This document shows, piece after piece, positions 30,923 to 40,593 of a DNA stretch of 64,000 bases; within the stretch, counting starts at the first letter, position 1; each line of letters starts with the position of its first letter. The DNA is taken from the NCBI GenBank assembly GCA_017470505.1, contig JAFUYO010000024.1, positions 1-64,000 on the forward strand. The letters are read 5' to 3'. The stretch is from Butyrivibrio sp. Its GTDB lineage: Bacteria > Bacillota > Clostridia > Lachnospirales > Lachnospiraceae. The notes under the pieces are model-generated. The model saw only the letters and a list, made by a program, of their open reading frames with translations. It was not told the DNA's origin and searched no databases. The position numbers and the translations under genes are program-made.

Positions 30923-33403
30923 TCAGTTTACCTCCCCTTCTGCCAAAATATTTTCTCCTGCTGCGGGAGTATCGTTCCCCTCCAGCATCTGAACATCGCC
31001 GCTCTCAACATAGGCGCTCAGGTTTCCACGCACAATGGCATGCACAGTGCCGTCCACGTTTCCGTCGATATGTCCTCTCACAAAGCCGTCAATACGCATA
31101 AGACCTGTTTTCTGTTTGGTGCGCACCGGCATATTCATGACAAAGGCGGTCAGCTCGATCACCTTGTCTCCCACGAGCAGAATCTGTGGAAGTACGAACA
31201 TCGTGACAAAAATGGAGATGATTGTTCCTCGTCCAAGACATTTTCCGATGCCGTAGATAGCGCAGTCGGATGTCATCTTGCCGATGAGGGTTCCTGCGAC
31301 GGCAAGCATGGTTCCCGAGGTGATGATAGTCGGGAATGAGAGGTTCATGGTATCAATAATGGCATCTCTTTTGCCCATGGTCTCTCTCAGCTCAGTGTAG
31401 CGCCCTGCGATGACGATCGCGTAGTCGATATTGGCACCCATCTGAATGGAGCTGACGATAAGGTAGCCGAGGAAGAACAGATTGTCGTGCTCAATTGCAG
31501 GGAAAGAGAAGTTGATCCAGATACATCCCTGAATGACTGCGATGAGGAGCACCGGCATGCCTGCTGATTTAAAGGTGAAAAGAAGCACGACAAGGACTGC
31601 CAGTATCGAGATGACGCCGGTCATGGTGTTATCTCTTGCAAAACACTTCTTCAGGTCATACTGGCTGACGGACTCCCCGACAACGTAGATCTTGTCAGCA
31701 TCGTAGTACTTCTCTGTTATTGTGTGAAGCTCGTCGATAAAAGCAAAGGTCTCATCGGACTCCTCGGGGAGAGTCAGGTACACAAGGATCCTCGAGAAGT
31801 TCTCGCCCTGAAGCTGGTTTTTGGCAAAAGTCATCATCCTGTTGGCATCCTCTAACTTCTCCATCAGCTCATCGTCGAGCGTAACGTATCCCTCTTCCAC
31901 CTCCTGGTAGACGAACATGAACATATCGATCAGAGGCACCCTGTAATTGGCAAGGCCGTTTATCGCCTTGGCGTAGTCCTCATCGTCAACAGCGTAGGCG
32001 GCATATATGAGCTCTGCTATCTCGTAGTCGATGTTGATAAGTTCAGAGAACTGCCTGGGCGTTAACTTTTCTGTGAGGGTGTAGCCGTTTAATGCCTCGG
32101 TGTTGGCAAGACCGGTTATGGATGAAACCTCATCGTGCGTCAGAAGGTCGTCGATAAGCCTCTTTTCCATATCGTAGTCGCCCGAAGGGAAAACAAGAGC
32201 GACCATGTTGTCGGACTTAAAATTCTCATCCTGCATATTCTGCGCCTCCTGGACTGCATTGGTAAGAGGCGGCGTGATCTTGGAATAGCCGTACACGTAG
32301 GGCGTGTTTGCTGAGAGTCTGTTCGCGATTATAATGACCACGACAAAGACAGGCGCTATGATATATCTGGACGCAAAGGCAAATTTGCCGACAAACGGGA
32401 TCTGCGGGATGAAGTTTTTGTGCTGGGTCTTCTCCATGAGAGATGCAAAGAGCATGATAACGCCCGGCATCAGCAGGAACACCGACAAAAGGCTCAGGAG
32501 AATGGCCTTTATCAGGACAATACCCATATCTGACCCGATGCCGAACTGCATGAAGAGCATGGCAATAAGACCGCCCATTGTGGTGAGCGAGCTCCCCGAG
32601 ATCTCCGGGATTGACTTCGAGAGGGCAACGATACAGGCTTCACGTGGTGGAAGATCTGCGTGCTCCTCCTTGTATCGGTTCAAGAATATGACCGCGTAGT
32701 CAACGGACAGCGCCAGCTGCAGCACGATCGTAACCGAGTCTGACACAAAAGAGATTGTCCCGAGCAGGAAATTCGTTCCCATCTGTACAAGAGCTGCACT
32801 GCCGAAGGTGATGAGCAGCACAGGAACCTCTGCATATGCCTGGGATGTCAATAACAGGACTGCTACAACGATGATGACAACAAGAACGGAAATTACACTC
32901 ATCTCCTGATTGATAAGTTCTGACTGCGTATCTCCGAGTGTTGTAGATATATAAGCGTCGTAGGGCTCAAAGTAGTTTCTCACAAAGTCCAACATCACAA
33001 GACACTGGTCGTCATTTTCATCGTAGTCGAAAGTGATGTTAAAAAGAGCCGAGCCGTTGTTGTAATGCTCCTCTGTATCATCCACCTCCGCAGAAAAAAT
33101 GCCATCTACATCCTCGAGATACTCCTGTATCTCAAGCGCCTGGTCGTAGGATATATTCGCCACCATGACCTTGACAGAGCCGTAGGTTATAAACTCCTTC
33201 TTCATAAGGTCGAGTCCCTGCCAGGTCTCCGACGTCTCCGGAAGATACTCCGAGAGGTTGTTCTCAACACTGACCCAGTTCCTGGAAATAGCTGAGAATA
33301 TCGCAAGTATCGCGTAGATCAGAAAGAACAGATTCCGCTTGTCGACAATAAATGCGCAGATTTTCAACATGAAACTGTTTCCGGCATTTTCTTTGTTTTC
33401 CAT
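30923..33403 (-). CDS. MMPL/RND-superfamily transporter
   Basis: The 826-residue product has the RND layout: one helix near the N-terminus, an outer domain, a block of about six helices including LALSVDYAVIFLNRYKEE, a second outer domain and a second block with SSIQMGANIDYAIVIAGRY. The two S-x-D/N-Y-A pairs are the MMPL proton-relay type motif. These proteins export lipids, glycolipids or polymers. ATG 33403 is chosen because GAGGA lies about 10 bases upstream and the product then starts shortly before the first helix; an upstream ATG at 33472 is the alternative. The C-terminal tail contains an HIDGNVDGTVHAIVRGNL stretch I do not recognise. Confidence 0.88.
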   Translation of the reverse strand: MENKENAGNSFMLKICAFIVDKRNLFFLIYAILAIFSAISRNWVSVENNLSEYLPETSETWQGLDLMKKEFITYGSVKVMVANISYDQALEIQEYLEDVDGIFSAEVDDTEEHYNNGSALFNITFDYDENDDQCLVMLDFVRNYFEPYDAYISTTLGDTQSELINQEMSVISVLVVIIVVAVLLLTSQAYAEVPVLLITFGSAALVQMGTNFLLGTISFVSDSVTIVLQLALSVDYAVIFLNRYKEEHADLPPREACIVALSKSIPEISGSSLTTMGGLIAMLFMQFGIGSDMGIVLIKAILLSLLSVFLLMPGVIMLFASLMEKTQHKNFIPQIPFVGKFAFASRYIIAPVFVVVIIIANRLSANTPYVYGYSKITPPLTNAVQEAQNMQDENFKSDNMVALVFPSGDYDMEKRLIDDLLTHDEVSSITGLANTEALNGYTLTEKLTPRQFSELINIDYEIAELIYAAYAVDDEDYAKAINGLANYRVPLIDMFMFVYQEVEEGYVTLDDELMEKLEDANRMMTFAKNQLQGENFSRILVYLTLPEESDETFAFIDELHTITEKYYDADKIYVVGESVSQYDLKKCFARDNTMTGVISILAVLVVLLFTFKSAGMPVLLIAVIQGCIWINFSFPAIEHDNLFFLGYLIVSSIQMGANIDYAIVIAGRYTELRETMGKRDAIIDTMNLSFPTIITSGTMLAVAGTLIGKMTSDCAIYGIGKCLGRGTIISIFVTMFVLPQILLVGDKVIELTAFVMNMPVRTKQKTGLMRIDGFVRGHIDGNVDGTVHAIVRGNLSAYVESGDVQMLEGNDTPAAGENILAEGEVN

Positions 33404-33480
33404 TTTTCCATCTTCCTCATAAATAAAGTAAAGACCGATCGCAGGGCATAGTATCCCCGCATTTTCAATCATTACCGCCC

Positions 33481-33509
33481 ATTATATAACATATTTTGAT
33501 TTTTGACCA
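33481..33509 (-). promoter_or_regulatory. Promoter of the MMPL-GLUG operon
   Basis: On the minus strand TGGTCA (33504-33509) is followed after 17 bases by TATAAT (33481-33486). The direct-repeat array at 33511-33587 begins immediately upstream of the -35. Confidence 0.6.
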
Positions 33510-33510
33510 C

Positions 33511-33587
33511 CGTCACACAAGATGTTGTGAGTCACACCCGTCACACAAGATGTTGTGAGTCACATTGTTGTGAGTCATTGTGAGTCA
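33511..33587. repeat. Direct repeats with internal inverted repeat, probable operator array
   Basis: Two copies of a 28-base unit start at 33511 and 33539, each with CACAA-GATG-TTGTG. Two partial copies follow that share TTGTGAGTCA (about 33567-33587). The 453-base gene-free stretch 33404-33856 otherwise holds the MMPL promoter and the terminator at 33701; the piece at 33590-33700 shows nothing I can name. Confidence 0.6.
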
Positions 33588-33700
33588 TTGCGGGACATCT
33601 CATCAGAAAGTGTGCGTCAGTGGGGAACGTTTCAGCCGGGAAGTTCAGCGGGGGTTATAGTGACTAACCTACGCTGAAATGCCCATTTTTTATCAAAAGA

Positions 33701-33729
33701 AAACACTCCGTGAATTTACCGGAGTGTTT
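33701..33729 (-). terminator. Terminator after the UPF0210 gene
   Basis: A perfect 10-bp stem AAACACTCCG/CGGAGTGTTT with a 9-base loop is followed on the minus strand by TCTTTTGAT. It lies 128 bases past the UPF0210 stop and probably ends that transcript. Confidence 0.65.
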
Positions 33730-33856
33730 CCTGTGTGTAAGGGTGATAAAACCTTGGAGTTAAACAGGTTTTATTTATCAGTTTTTCTTGTTTGTTTTTT
33801 CTGCTCTAGCCTTCCTCGTAAGTACACCGCTTTCTACACAGCGGTGCAGCGGCGGG

Positions 33857-35221
33857 TCAGTTCTTGAAGCTGTGGACCGGTGCGGGGATGCGGCCGCCGC
33901 GGTTTACGAAGGCATCGCAGGAGAAGCTGTTAACGGGCATGATCGGAGCATAGCCAAGGAGGCCGCCGAATTCAACTGTTTCTCCGACGCCCTTGCCGAT
34001 TACGGGGATGAGACGGACGGCTGTCGTCTTCTGGTTTATCATACCGATCGCCATCTCGTCTGCGATGATCCCGGCAATCGTCGTATCGGGAGTATCTCCC
34101 GGGATCGCGATCATATCAAGTCCCACGGAGCAGACGCAGGTCATGGCCTCTAATTTCTCGAGGGTGAGGGCACCCGCCTCGACGGCGTTTATCATGCCCT
34201 GGTCCTCGCTGACGGGGATGAACGCTCCGGATAGTCCTCCGACATAGGAGGATGCCATGACTCCGCCCTTCTTGACCTGGTCGTTCAAAAGAGCCAGTGC
34301 TGCGGTAGTTCCCGGGGCACCCGCAGATTCAAGCCCTATTTCGCAGAGTATATCGGCAACGCTGTCCCCGATGGCAGGGGTCGGTGCAAGGGAGAGGTCT
34401 ATTATCCCAAACGGAACCCCTAATCTCTTCGAGGCCTCCTGAGCGACCAGCTGACCTACTCTCGTTATCTTGAATGCTGTCTTCTTGATGGTCTCGCACA
34501 GTACCTCGAAGTTCTCGCCCCTGACCTTCTCGAGGGCTGTCTTGACAACTCCCGGGCCGCTTACTCCGACATTGATTATCTTGTCAGCCTCTGTTACTCC
34601 GTGAAAAGCCCCCGCCATAAACGGGTTGTCATCCGGGGCATTGCAGAATATGACTAGCTTGGCACAGCCAAGAGAATCCGCATCTTTTGTCGCCTCTGCC
34701 GTCTTCTTCACTATCGTTCCCATGAGTCTCACGGCGTCCATGTTGATACCTGTCTTGGTGGAGCCGACATTAATTGAAGAACAAACTACGTCTGTCGAAG
34801 ATAGCGCCTCGGGTATCGATTCAATGAGGAGCCTGTCTGCAGGAGTCATCCCCTTGCTTACCAGCGCCGAGTATCCTCCGATGAAATTGACGCCGACCGC
34901 TTTCGCGACTTTATCGAGTGTCTTCGCAATCCTCGCAAAATCCTCTGCGCTCTTGCATGCAGCGCCGCCGACAAGAGCGATCGGAGTAACCGATATTCTC
35001 TTATTTACAATCGGTATTCCAAACTCCCTCGATATCTGATCTCCGGTCTTGACGAGGTCTTTGGCTGTCTCGTAAATCTTGTTGTAAATATTGTCGCAGA
35101 GCTTATTTAGATCTGAATCTATACAGTCAAGAAGGCTTATCCCGAGTGTGATGGTCCTCACATCGAGATTCTCCTTCTCTATCATCTCATTTGTCTCAAC
35201 CACTTCATGTATATTAATCAT
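33857..35221 (-). CDS. UPF0210/PFL-like (DUF711) protein
   Basis: The 454-residue product matches the conserved DUF711 family distantly related to the glycyl-radical enzyme fold: [39 protein letters not shown], and an end PAPVHSFKN. No glycyl-radical loop is seen. The function is unknown; the family almost always sits next to an ACT protein, as here (11 bases). ATG 35221 is chosen because GAGGG lies 8 bases upstream; the longer frame at 35275 overlaps the ACT gene. Confidence 0.9.
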   Translation of the reverse strand: MINIHEVVETNEMIEKENLDVRTITLGISLLDCIDSDLNKLCDNIYNKIYETAKDLVKTGDQISREFGIPIVNKRISVTPIALVGGAACKSAEDFARIAKTLDKVAKAVGVNFIGGYSALVSKGMTPADRLLIESIPEALSSTDVVCSSINVGSTKTGINMDAVRLMGTIVKKTAEATKDADSLGCAKLVIFCNAPDDNPFMAGAFHGVTEADKIINVGVSGPGVVKTALEKVRGENFEVLCETIKKTAFKITRVGQLVAQEASKRLGVPFGIIDLSLAPTPAIGDSVADILCEIGLESAGAPGTTAALALLNDQVKKGGVMASSYVGGLSGAFIPVSEDQGMINAVEAGALTLEKLEAMTCVCSVGLDMIAIPGDTPDTTIAGIIADEMAIGMINQKTTAVRLIPVIGKGVGETVEFGGLLGYAPIMPVNSFSCDAFVNRGGRIPAPVHSFKN

Positions 35222-35232
35222 TAGTTTTTCCC

Positions 35233-35505
35233 TCAAATCCTGTGCATGGAGTCGAATATTTCTTCCTTCTGGCACTTGATCACAACGCCGATATCTCCTC
35301 CGAGCTTCTCGAGCTCATCTGCGACGGTGTTGAAGTCCTTGTCTGTGCCTGACATGTCAACGATCATCATCATGTTAAAAAAGCCGCTGACTATAGTCTG
35401 GGATATATCAAGTATATTTATACCGGAATCCGCAAGGTATGTGCATACCCTGGCGATGATGCCGACCGTGTCCTTACCTACTACCGTGATAATTGTCTTT
35501 TTCAT
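35233..35505 (-). CDS. ACT domain protein, UPF0237 family
   Basis: This 90-residue protein is one ACT domain ([20 protein letters not shown], about 7-26), which normally binds a small ligand such as an amino acid. AAAGGAGG precedes the start. It is coupled to the UPF0210 gene and likely regulates it. Confidence 0.92.
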   Translation of the reverse strand: MKKTIITVVGKDTVGIIARVCTYLADSGINILDISQTIVSGFFNMMMIVDMSGTDKDFNTVADELEKLGGDIGVVIKCQKEEIFDSMHRI

Positions 35506-35572
35506 GTCTCCTCCTTTTTCTCGCTACAAGTCACCTGCCTGGCTGCCTCCCCTTTACAGGAGCAGATCCTCT

Positions 35573-36613
35573 TTATTTTTCCTCCGCAGGCTTCTTGATT
35601 TCCCTCATCCTGTATTCTTTGTCATCATCTATCATGCTTAGCATTATATCCGCAAACTCGGGATCAAACTGTGTTCCCCTGCCCTTTTCTATTTCGCCCC
35701 TCACTACCTCCTGCGGAAGCGCATTTCGGTAGCTCCTCTTGCTGGTCATGGCGTCATATGCGTCGGCAACTGCGATTATCCTCGCCTGCTCAGGTATGTC
35801 CGTGCCCGAAATCCCGTCGGGATATCCCTTGCCGTCATATCTCTCATGATGCCACCTGGCGCCCGTCGCGAGGTCCGGCCTCTCTTTAATAGTTGAGAGA
35901 ATCCTGTGCCCAATCGCGGGGTGCTGCTTCATCTGGGCGTACTCCTCATCGGTCAGTTTCCCGTTCTTGGTTATGATGGTATCGGGGACGCCGATCTTGC
36001 CGACATCGTGCAGAATCCCCATCATGTAGATGTTCTCCTGCTGCTTTTTGTTGTAGCCGTAGCGCCTTGCTATCTCCCTCGAGTACTCGGCAACCCTTCT
36101 TGAGTGGCCTCTCGTGTACTCGTCCTTGGCTTCTATGGTCTCCGCAAGAGTGCTGACTACGCTCAGTGCCAGGCGCTGATTCTCCTCGACCTTCTCCTCG
36201 ACTGCGCTCTCGAGCTGCCTCTGGAGCTTAACAAGCTCAATCGTGTTGCGGACGCGAAGCGTCAGCGCCTCAGGATTGAAGGGCTTCCTGATGAAGTCCA
36301 TGGCACCCATCTTAAGCCCGACAGACTCAGTCTCGCCCTCACCGCTGTCCTTGCCGGTCAGGAAAATGACAGGAGAAGCTTCTCTTCCAAGCTCAGACTC
36401 CAGCTTTCGCAGCTCCTTCATGGTCTGAAGCCCGTCCATCTCCGGCATCATGATATCGAGAAGTATCAGGTCAGGCTCTCTCACCCGAAGATAAGTCAAA
36501 AGCGCCCTGCCCGAATTAAGAGGCACAACACTTATATTGCTCTCCTTAAGTATCCCTCTGACAGCCGTCAGCTCCAGACTGTCATCATCAACTACAGCAA
36601 CCTCGTACGCCAT
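35573..36613 (-). CDS. Response regulator with HD-GYP output domain
   Basis: The 346-residue product has a receiver domain (residues 1-125; phospho-acceptor D53 in LILLDIMMPEMDG; lysine in FIRKPF) and an HD-GYP phosphodiesterase domain with GILHDVGK and HHERYDGKGYP, the form expected to hydrolyse cyclic-di-GMP. No histidine kinase lies beside it. GGAGAG precedes the ATG. The ACT and UPF0210 genes follow after 67 bases without a clear terminator. Confidence 0.93.
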   Translation of the reverse strand: MAYEVAVVDDDSLELTAVRGILKESNISVVPLNSGRALLTYLRVREPDLILLDIMMPEMDGLQTMKELRKLESELGREASPVIFLTGKDSGEGETESVGLKMGAMDFIRKPFNPEALTLRVRNTIELVKLQRQLESAVEEKVEENQRLALSVVSTLAETIEAKDEYTRGHSRRVAEYSREIARRYGYNKKQQENIYMMGILHDVGKIGVPDTIITKNGKLTDEEYAQMKQHPAIGHRILSTIKERPDLATGARWHHERYDGKGYPDGISGTDIPEQARIIAVADAYDAMTSKRSYRNALPQEVVRGEIEKGRGTQFDPEFADIMLSMIDDDKEYRMREIKKPAEEK

Positions 36614-36791
36614 ATTTCTCTCCGTTCCACAACAATATGAGTAATGACACTCACCCTCTAAAATTCCCTATGAATCATTTTAGCACATAAAACGGATATG
36701 AAAAGAACACACTTTAACTGAATTGTAACCCACGGTCAGGGCAGCTTTATCTTAGGCATATACCGTGTAAATCTCTCTTATACATAAAAAA

Positions 36792-36817
36792 GTGCAGGAG
36801 CACAATGGTCCCTGCAC
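36792..36817 (-). terminator. Terminator after the K1 gene
   Basis: A 7-bp stem GTGCAGG/CCTGCAC on the minus strand is followed by TTTTTTATGT, an intrinsic terminator 20 bases past the K1 stop. The rest of the 36614-36836 gap is AT-rich and should hold the response-regulator promoter, which I could not fix. Confidence 0.75.
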
Positions 36818-36836
36818 AAGTTTAATTTTACCTTTA

Positions 36837-38699
36837 TTACAGACACATTTTGTCAAGTCTTGTCCACTTAAGCGACTCGCTGACATCTTCGTTATTCTTG
36901 TTTGCTCTCAGATCCCTGACAGCTACATCCCAATCTGCATCGCTTCTTAAGATCTTCTTCTGGTACTTCTTGCCTGAACCGGCCTGCTTCTTCTCATAGT
37001 TTAATCTGTTGCTGAGTACCTTCTGCACTCCCTTAAATCTGTTTGCAAGGAAGCTTATCTCACTCTCTGTCATGACGTCAGCGAGATTATATGTAAAGAG
37101 CTGTACGTCAAACTCTGAGATCTTCTGGGCAAACTGATAGTCGACATACGGAAGCATAAGCTCGCCGTCTTTTTCAATGCTCTTGGCGCTTGACTGTGTC
37201 TGATTGCCCTTTTCGAGTATCTCCTCATAAGTCAGGTTTCCAAGGCATAAATCGTTGTCAATTCCCTTTACGCTTCCAAGGAGGTTTCCATCCAGAATGG
37301 AGGTGTTGAAGTTTTCATCATGTCTGTCAACCTGTCCCAGAATAACATCCAGTATCTGAAGACTTAAAAGACCTTTTATTGTGCTTCCTGAATAATTGAC
37401 TTTACGGAGATTGTTCTTATTCATCAGCTGCTTAATATTTCCGCCGCCGGCATCATCCATGATGATACCCTTAACCTTTTTGCCATTAACCTCAATCTCA
37501 CTCATATGTGCGCCGACGATAAGGCTTTCAACTCCAAGAAGCTTGGCAATCCTGTAAGCTGCCACATTCCTCTTTGACAAACTTGCATCTTCCGGTAATT
37601 TTGCGGTCTCGACAGCTTTTCTCTTAAGATACAGACGAGCACCTTCTTTTAATATCCTGTTGAAATATGCCTTATCTTCCTCGGATTTTACTTCCATAAG
37701 AGGTGCGCCGGGACTTATAAGCATATTCTCCTGAAGCCATCCGACCAGGTCCTCCTGCTTGGAATTTGCGATAATTGAATCAGTTAAGAGATCATTTGTA
37801 AACACCTCAAATCTGATAGAACGTAGAACTTCGTCTTTAAAAAACGCATGTTCTTCCTCTTCATCAGTCTTTGCTTTGGCACGTTCTTCGGCAACTGAAT
37901 TCTGTTCGCTATTAAAGTAATTAGCGAATAGATGTTCAGCATCATCCTCTTCCTTCTTGAAGTACTTCTTCTCGCCGTTCTTCTCAATCACATAGAGCTC
38001 AGATGTATTACCGCCCTCAACTTTTTTAATTGAAACGCCGTCCTGGCCATCTACAAACTTATCAGTTCTCACATCAGCGAGCACATCGAGCCATGTCTTG
38101 CCTGCAAAATCCTGCCTGTAACCCGCCTCAATCTCAGCGACAACTCCTGAGAAGCGCGCGGACTCCTCCTTGAGCTGCTCGTAAAAGCCAAGTACCATTG
38201 CCCTTCTTACTTTACCCTCATCAGACTTGGGATTGGTACGGCTTTTGAGGTACTTATCGCACTTGTCGATAGCATCGAGGAAAGCTGTCTGTATGGTCTC
38301 TGCCTTATTGACGTCTACAGGCTCCTTAAAGAAATCATCAAGCTTTTTCATGGAATCAAGAACAGGTTTCATGTAAGAGCGTGACGGGTTGTAGCTTGCG
38401 TTCTGCTCTCTGCCCTTCTTGTCAACAAAGCTGTAGCCCTTGTTTCTTATGATCGATTCCTTGCCCTGGAACAGTGAAACAGCGCGCCGGGGAAGATTGC
38501 CCTCGACATTTTTGTTCTTCTGCTCAAGGTATGAGAGCTTCTGCTCCTCATTTGCAAAAATCGGTGGCTCCTCAACGGGGATATTCACCACGTTGACCTC
38601 GGGCTCCTTTATCATCTCACTTTTTTTCGTAGTGTCTATTACAGTCTTATCCTGTTTCTTTTTCCACTTGTATTCTCTACCATCTGCATTTTCCGGCAT
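36837..38699 (-). CDS. K1: PI3/4-kinase-like protein with helical N-terminal domain
   Basis: The 620-residue product has no signal peptide. A charged N-terminal segment comes first, then a helical domain (about 105-200, YMKPVLDSMKKLDDFF, then DEGKVRRAMV), a beta segment with candidate ATP lysine near 248 (SELYVIEKNGEKKYFKK), a variable insert, SKRNVAAYRIAKLLGV (about 375-390), the catalytic-loop-like GQVDRHDENF (about 455-464) and KGIDNDLCLG (about 478-487). This order (xAAYRLxxLLG, DRHxxN, IDN) is that of PI4K-II/actin-fragmin-kinase-like folds. K2 is a full-length paralogue; K3 lacks the motifs. ATG 38699 is chosen: GGAGG at 38708-38712 is 8 bases upstream. Substrate unknown. Confidence 0.7.
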   Translation of the reverse strand: MPENADGREYKWKKKQDKTVIDTTKKSEMIKEPEVNVVNIPVEEPPIFANEEQKLSYLEQKNKNVEGNLPRRAVSLFQGKESIIRNKGYSFVDKKGREQNASYNPSRSYMKPVLDSMKKLDDFFKEPVDVNKAETIQTAFLDAIDKCDKYLKSRTNPKSDEGKVRRAMVLGFYEQLKEESARFSGVVAEIEAGYRQDFAGKTWLDVLADVRTDKFVDGQDGVSIKKVEGGNTSELYVIEKNGEKKYFKKEEDDAEHLFANYFNSEQNSVAEERAKAKTDEEEEHAFFKDEVLRSIRFEVFTNDLLTDSIIANSKQEDLVGWLQENMLISPGAPLMEVKSEEDKAYFNRILKEGARLYLKRKAVETAKLPEDASLSKRNVAAYRIAKLLGVESLIVGAHMSEIEVNGKKVKGIIMDDAGGGNIKQLMNKNNLRKVNYSGSTIKGLLSLQILDVILGQVDRHDENFNTSILDGNLLGSVKGIDNDLCLGNLTYEEILEKGNQTQSSAKSIEKDGELMLPYVDYQFAQKISEFDVQLFTYNLADVMTESEISFLANRFKGVQKVLSNRLNYEKKQAGSGKKYQKKILRSDADWDVAVRDLRANKNNEDVSESLKWTRLDKMCL

Positions 38700-38775
38700 A
38701 ACCAAAGCCTCCATTATTCGTTTAATATCTGTCAGGATCAGGCCCCGGCAGATATCATTATTTTGTTTACAGTTG

Positions 38776-38804
38776 TTTATACGATATATTGTATTCTGTG
38801 GCAG
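38776..38804 (-). promoter_or_regulatory. Promoter candidate of K1
   Basis: On the minus strand CTGCCA (38799-38804) and TATAAA (38776-38781) are 17 bases apart, with TCG before the -10. An alternative is TTGGAA (38812-38817) with TACAAT (38788-38793), spacing 18. A hairpin with ATATCTG/CAGATAT arms (38725-38755) sits in the leader. Confidence 0.4.
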
Positions 38805-38884
38805 ATAATTTTTCCAATACTCTTGAAAAAAAAATTTGAATTAACATATACTATAATAAGTAGAAATCAGAAAGGCATAGTGAT

Positions 38885-39724
38885 ATGGATATTTACACCA
38901 TTACAAAAGAACTTGCACCGACGCTCAAAAACCACTGCCCGGACGCTGTGCTATCCAATGTCGGGCAGCAGGGCTTTTATACACTTGCATCATTCGATGA
39001 TGAGGATTTTCTGACGGGGGTTATACAGTTTCGCTTAGGCAACAGCACTGTGCGCTCGGAATTTGCCGCGATCATCACCTACATCTTCGTTCAGGACATA
39101 TTCAGAGAGCGCGGAACCGCTATCTCCCTGCTTGGTGAAGTTATAGATATTGCAAGGGCTTCTGACGTCCCCCGGATAGAAGTTGAGCTTTTACCTGAAG
39201 CTCAGGGGCAGATGGAGCTTAAGGATTTCTTTTTAAAAAGACATTTTACATTTAACGACGAATACTGCCTGTACACCGGCTCAGCCGCCGATATGCTGAG
39301 GGCCCCTTCGCTTACGCAGAGCGTGAAGACAGCTGTCTCAACTATTGAGATACTATCTCTCAGGGACTTCAACTAGATTCTGGGGAGCCTTAAAGAGAAC
39401 TTATCTCCCGCTGTCAGGGACATTAACCTCTACGAGAAGAAGGTCAGCACCTACTTCAGGTCAGGCAGCTCCTGCGGCATGCTCCTTTTGAGAAAAAGAG
39501 GCGCATCAGCCTTAGAGGTCGTCTTCTATGCGTCGACTGAGTCAGCAGACAGAGCATCTATGCTTGATCTGATCCTGCTCAGTGCCAGAAAAATACGCGA
39601 TGATTATCCGGATAACACTGTTATCCGCATCGTCACCGCTGATAAGAGAAACAAGAATATAATAGAAAAGCTCTGCCCCGGGGTTACTCCTCACAGTTTA
39701 AGCCGCGGGATTTATGAGATATAG
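38885..39724 (+). pseudogene. Double-GNAT acetyltransferase, interrupted by an in-frame TAG
   Basis: The frame opens with ATG 38885 (AAAGG 9 bases upstream), runs 163 codons to TAG at 39374-39376 and then continues open in the same frame to a TAG at 39722-39724. The two parts together align end to end with the intact neighbour at 39739: DRDFELMLDAL there corresponds to LRDFN-stop-ILGSL here, so the stop replaces a leucine codon (TTG to TAG would do). The first half has GNAT features: IFVQDIFRERGTAISLL with an RxxGxA motif for acetyl-CoA, and a C-terminal LKDFFLKRHFTF. The truncated first half could still be a working one-domain acetyltransferase. Confidence 0.75.
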
Positions 39725-39738
39725 GAAGGTACTCCAAC

Positions 39739-40593
39739 ATGGCAATCTACAATATAACAGGCGAAGCAGCTTCGCAGCTTGGGAGCCACTGCCCTGACAA
39801 TGTGATCTCAAACGCAGGCCGTCCCGGCTACTTCACCCTCGTATCATCAGATGACGAGGGCTTTTTGACAGGGGTTCTTCAGTTTTATATAGGTCACAGC
39901 TTGGTGCGCTCAGAAATTGCAGCCGTGATAACCCACATATTTGTTCAGGACGTATTCAGGAACCATATCATCGGAAGCAATCTCATCGATGAGCTCGTTG
40001 ATATAGCGCAAAAATCGGAGATTTACAGGGTCGAGATTGATCTTCTTCCTGAAATTCCCGAACAGAATGCGCTCAAGAGCTTTTTTTCAAAAGAGCGCTT
40101 TGCTTTTTATGACGGGTATCGTCTGTATATGGGGGCTCTTAACCGCTTTACGCACTCTTCAGTCTTCTCCGACGTAAAGGATACCGACATCCACACCATT
40201 GACTCCCTCTCTGACAGGGATTTCGAGCTGATGCTGGATGCTCTTATGCCGAATTTATCCCCCACTGTCAGAAATATTGATCTCTACGAAAAAAATGTGA
40301 GCACTTATTTTACCACCGGTGGGTCCTGCGGGATGCTCCTTGTCAGGAAAGTGTCCGACTTCACCCTTGAACCGGTTTTCTATGCAGCGACAGAAACTGC
40401 CGACAACCAGATGCGCCTTGACCTCATCCTCGTCTGCGCACAAAAGATGAGGGAGAACTATCCGGGTAATACGGTAATCCGCATTGTCACAGACGATTCG
40501 AGGAACAAGAAGATCATCAAAAAGCTCTGCCCCGAGATAGTTCCCTACGAATTAGAGCGTGGATACTACACTATCACAACTACCTCCGATTAG
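39739..40593 (+). CDS. Double-GNAT N-acetyltransferase-like protein
   Basis: The 284-residue product is a tandem copy of the preceding gene, starting 14 bases after it with AGGAAGG upstream. It has a first GNAT-like half (about 1-135) and a second half (about 155-284: LSPTVRNIDLYEKNVSTYF, then NTVIRIVTDDSRNKKIIKKLCP) that looks like another acetyltransferase fold. The acetyl-CoA loop of the first half reads RNHIIGSNL instead of RERGTAISL in the broken copy, so motif A is eroded here. Its last 14 bases overlap the 3' end of the convergent K2 gene. The role is unknown; it lies between two kinase-like genes. Confidence 0.65.
   Translation: MAIYNITGEAASQLGSHCPDNVISNAGRPGYFTLVSSDDEGFLTGVLQFYIGHSLVRSEIAAVITHIFVQDVFRNHIIGSNLIDELVDIAQKSEIYRVEIDLLPEIPEQNALKSFFSKERFAFYDGYRLYMGALNRFTHSSVFSDVKDTDIHTIDSLSDRDFELMLDALMPNLSPTVRNIDLYEKNVSTYFTTGGSCGMLLVRKVSDFTLEPVFYAATETADNQMRLDLILVCAQKMRENYPGNTVIRIVTDDSRNKKIIKKLCPEIVPYELERGYYTITTTSD

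Noticed and set aside
33511-33587. CRISPR array
   Set aside because: The units are adjacent (28-base period) with no unique spacers and the array is only 77 bases long.
33679-34153. Plus-strand open frames over the UPF0210 gene and its terminator
   Set aside because: They lie opposite a clear conserved gene or across the terminator and encode nothing recognisable.
38885-40593. Toxin-antitoxin pair of the GNAT-RHH type
   Set aside because: No ribbon-helix-helix antitoxin is present and the proteins are double-domain, far longer than GNAT toxins.
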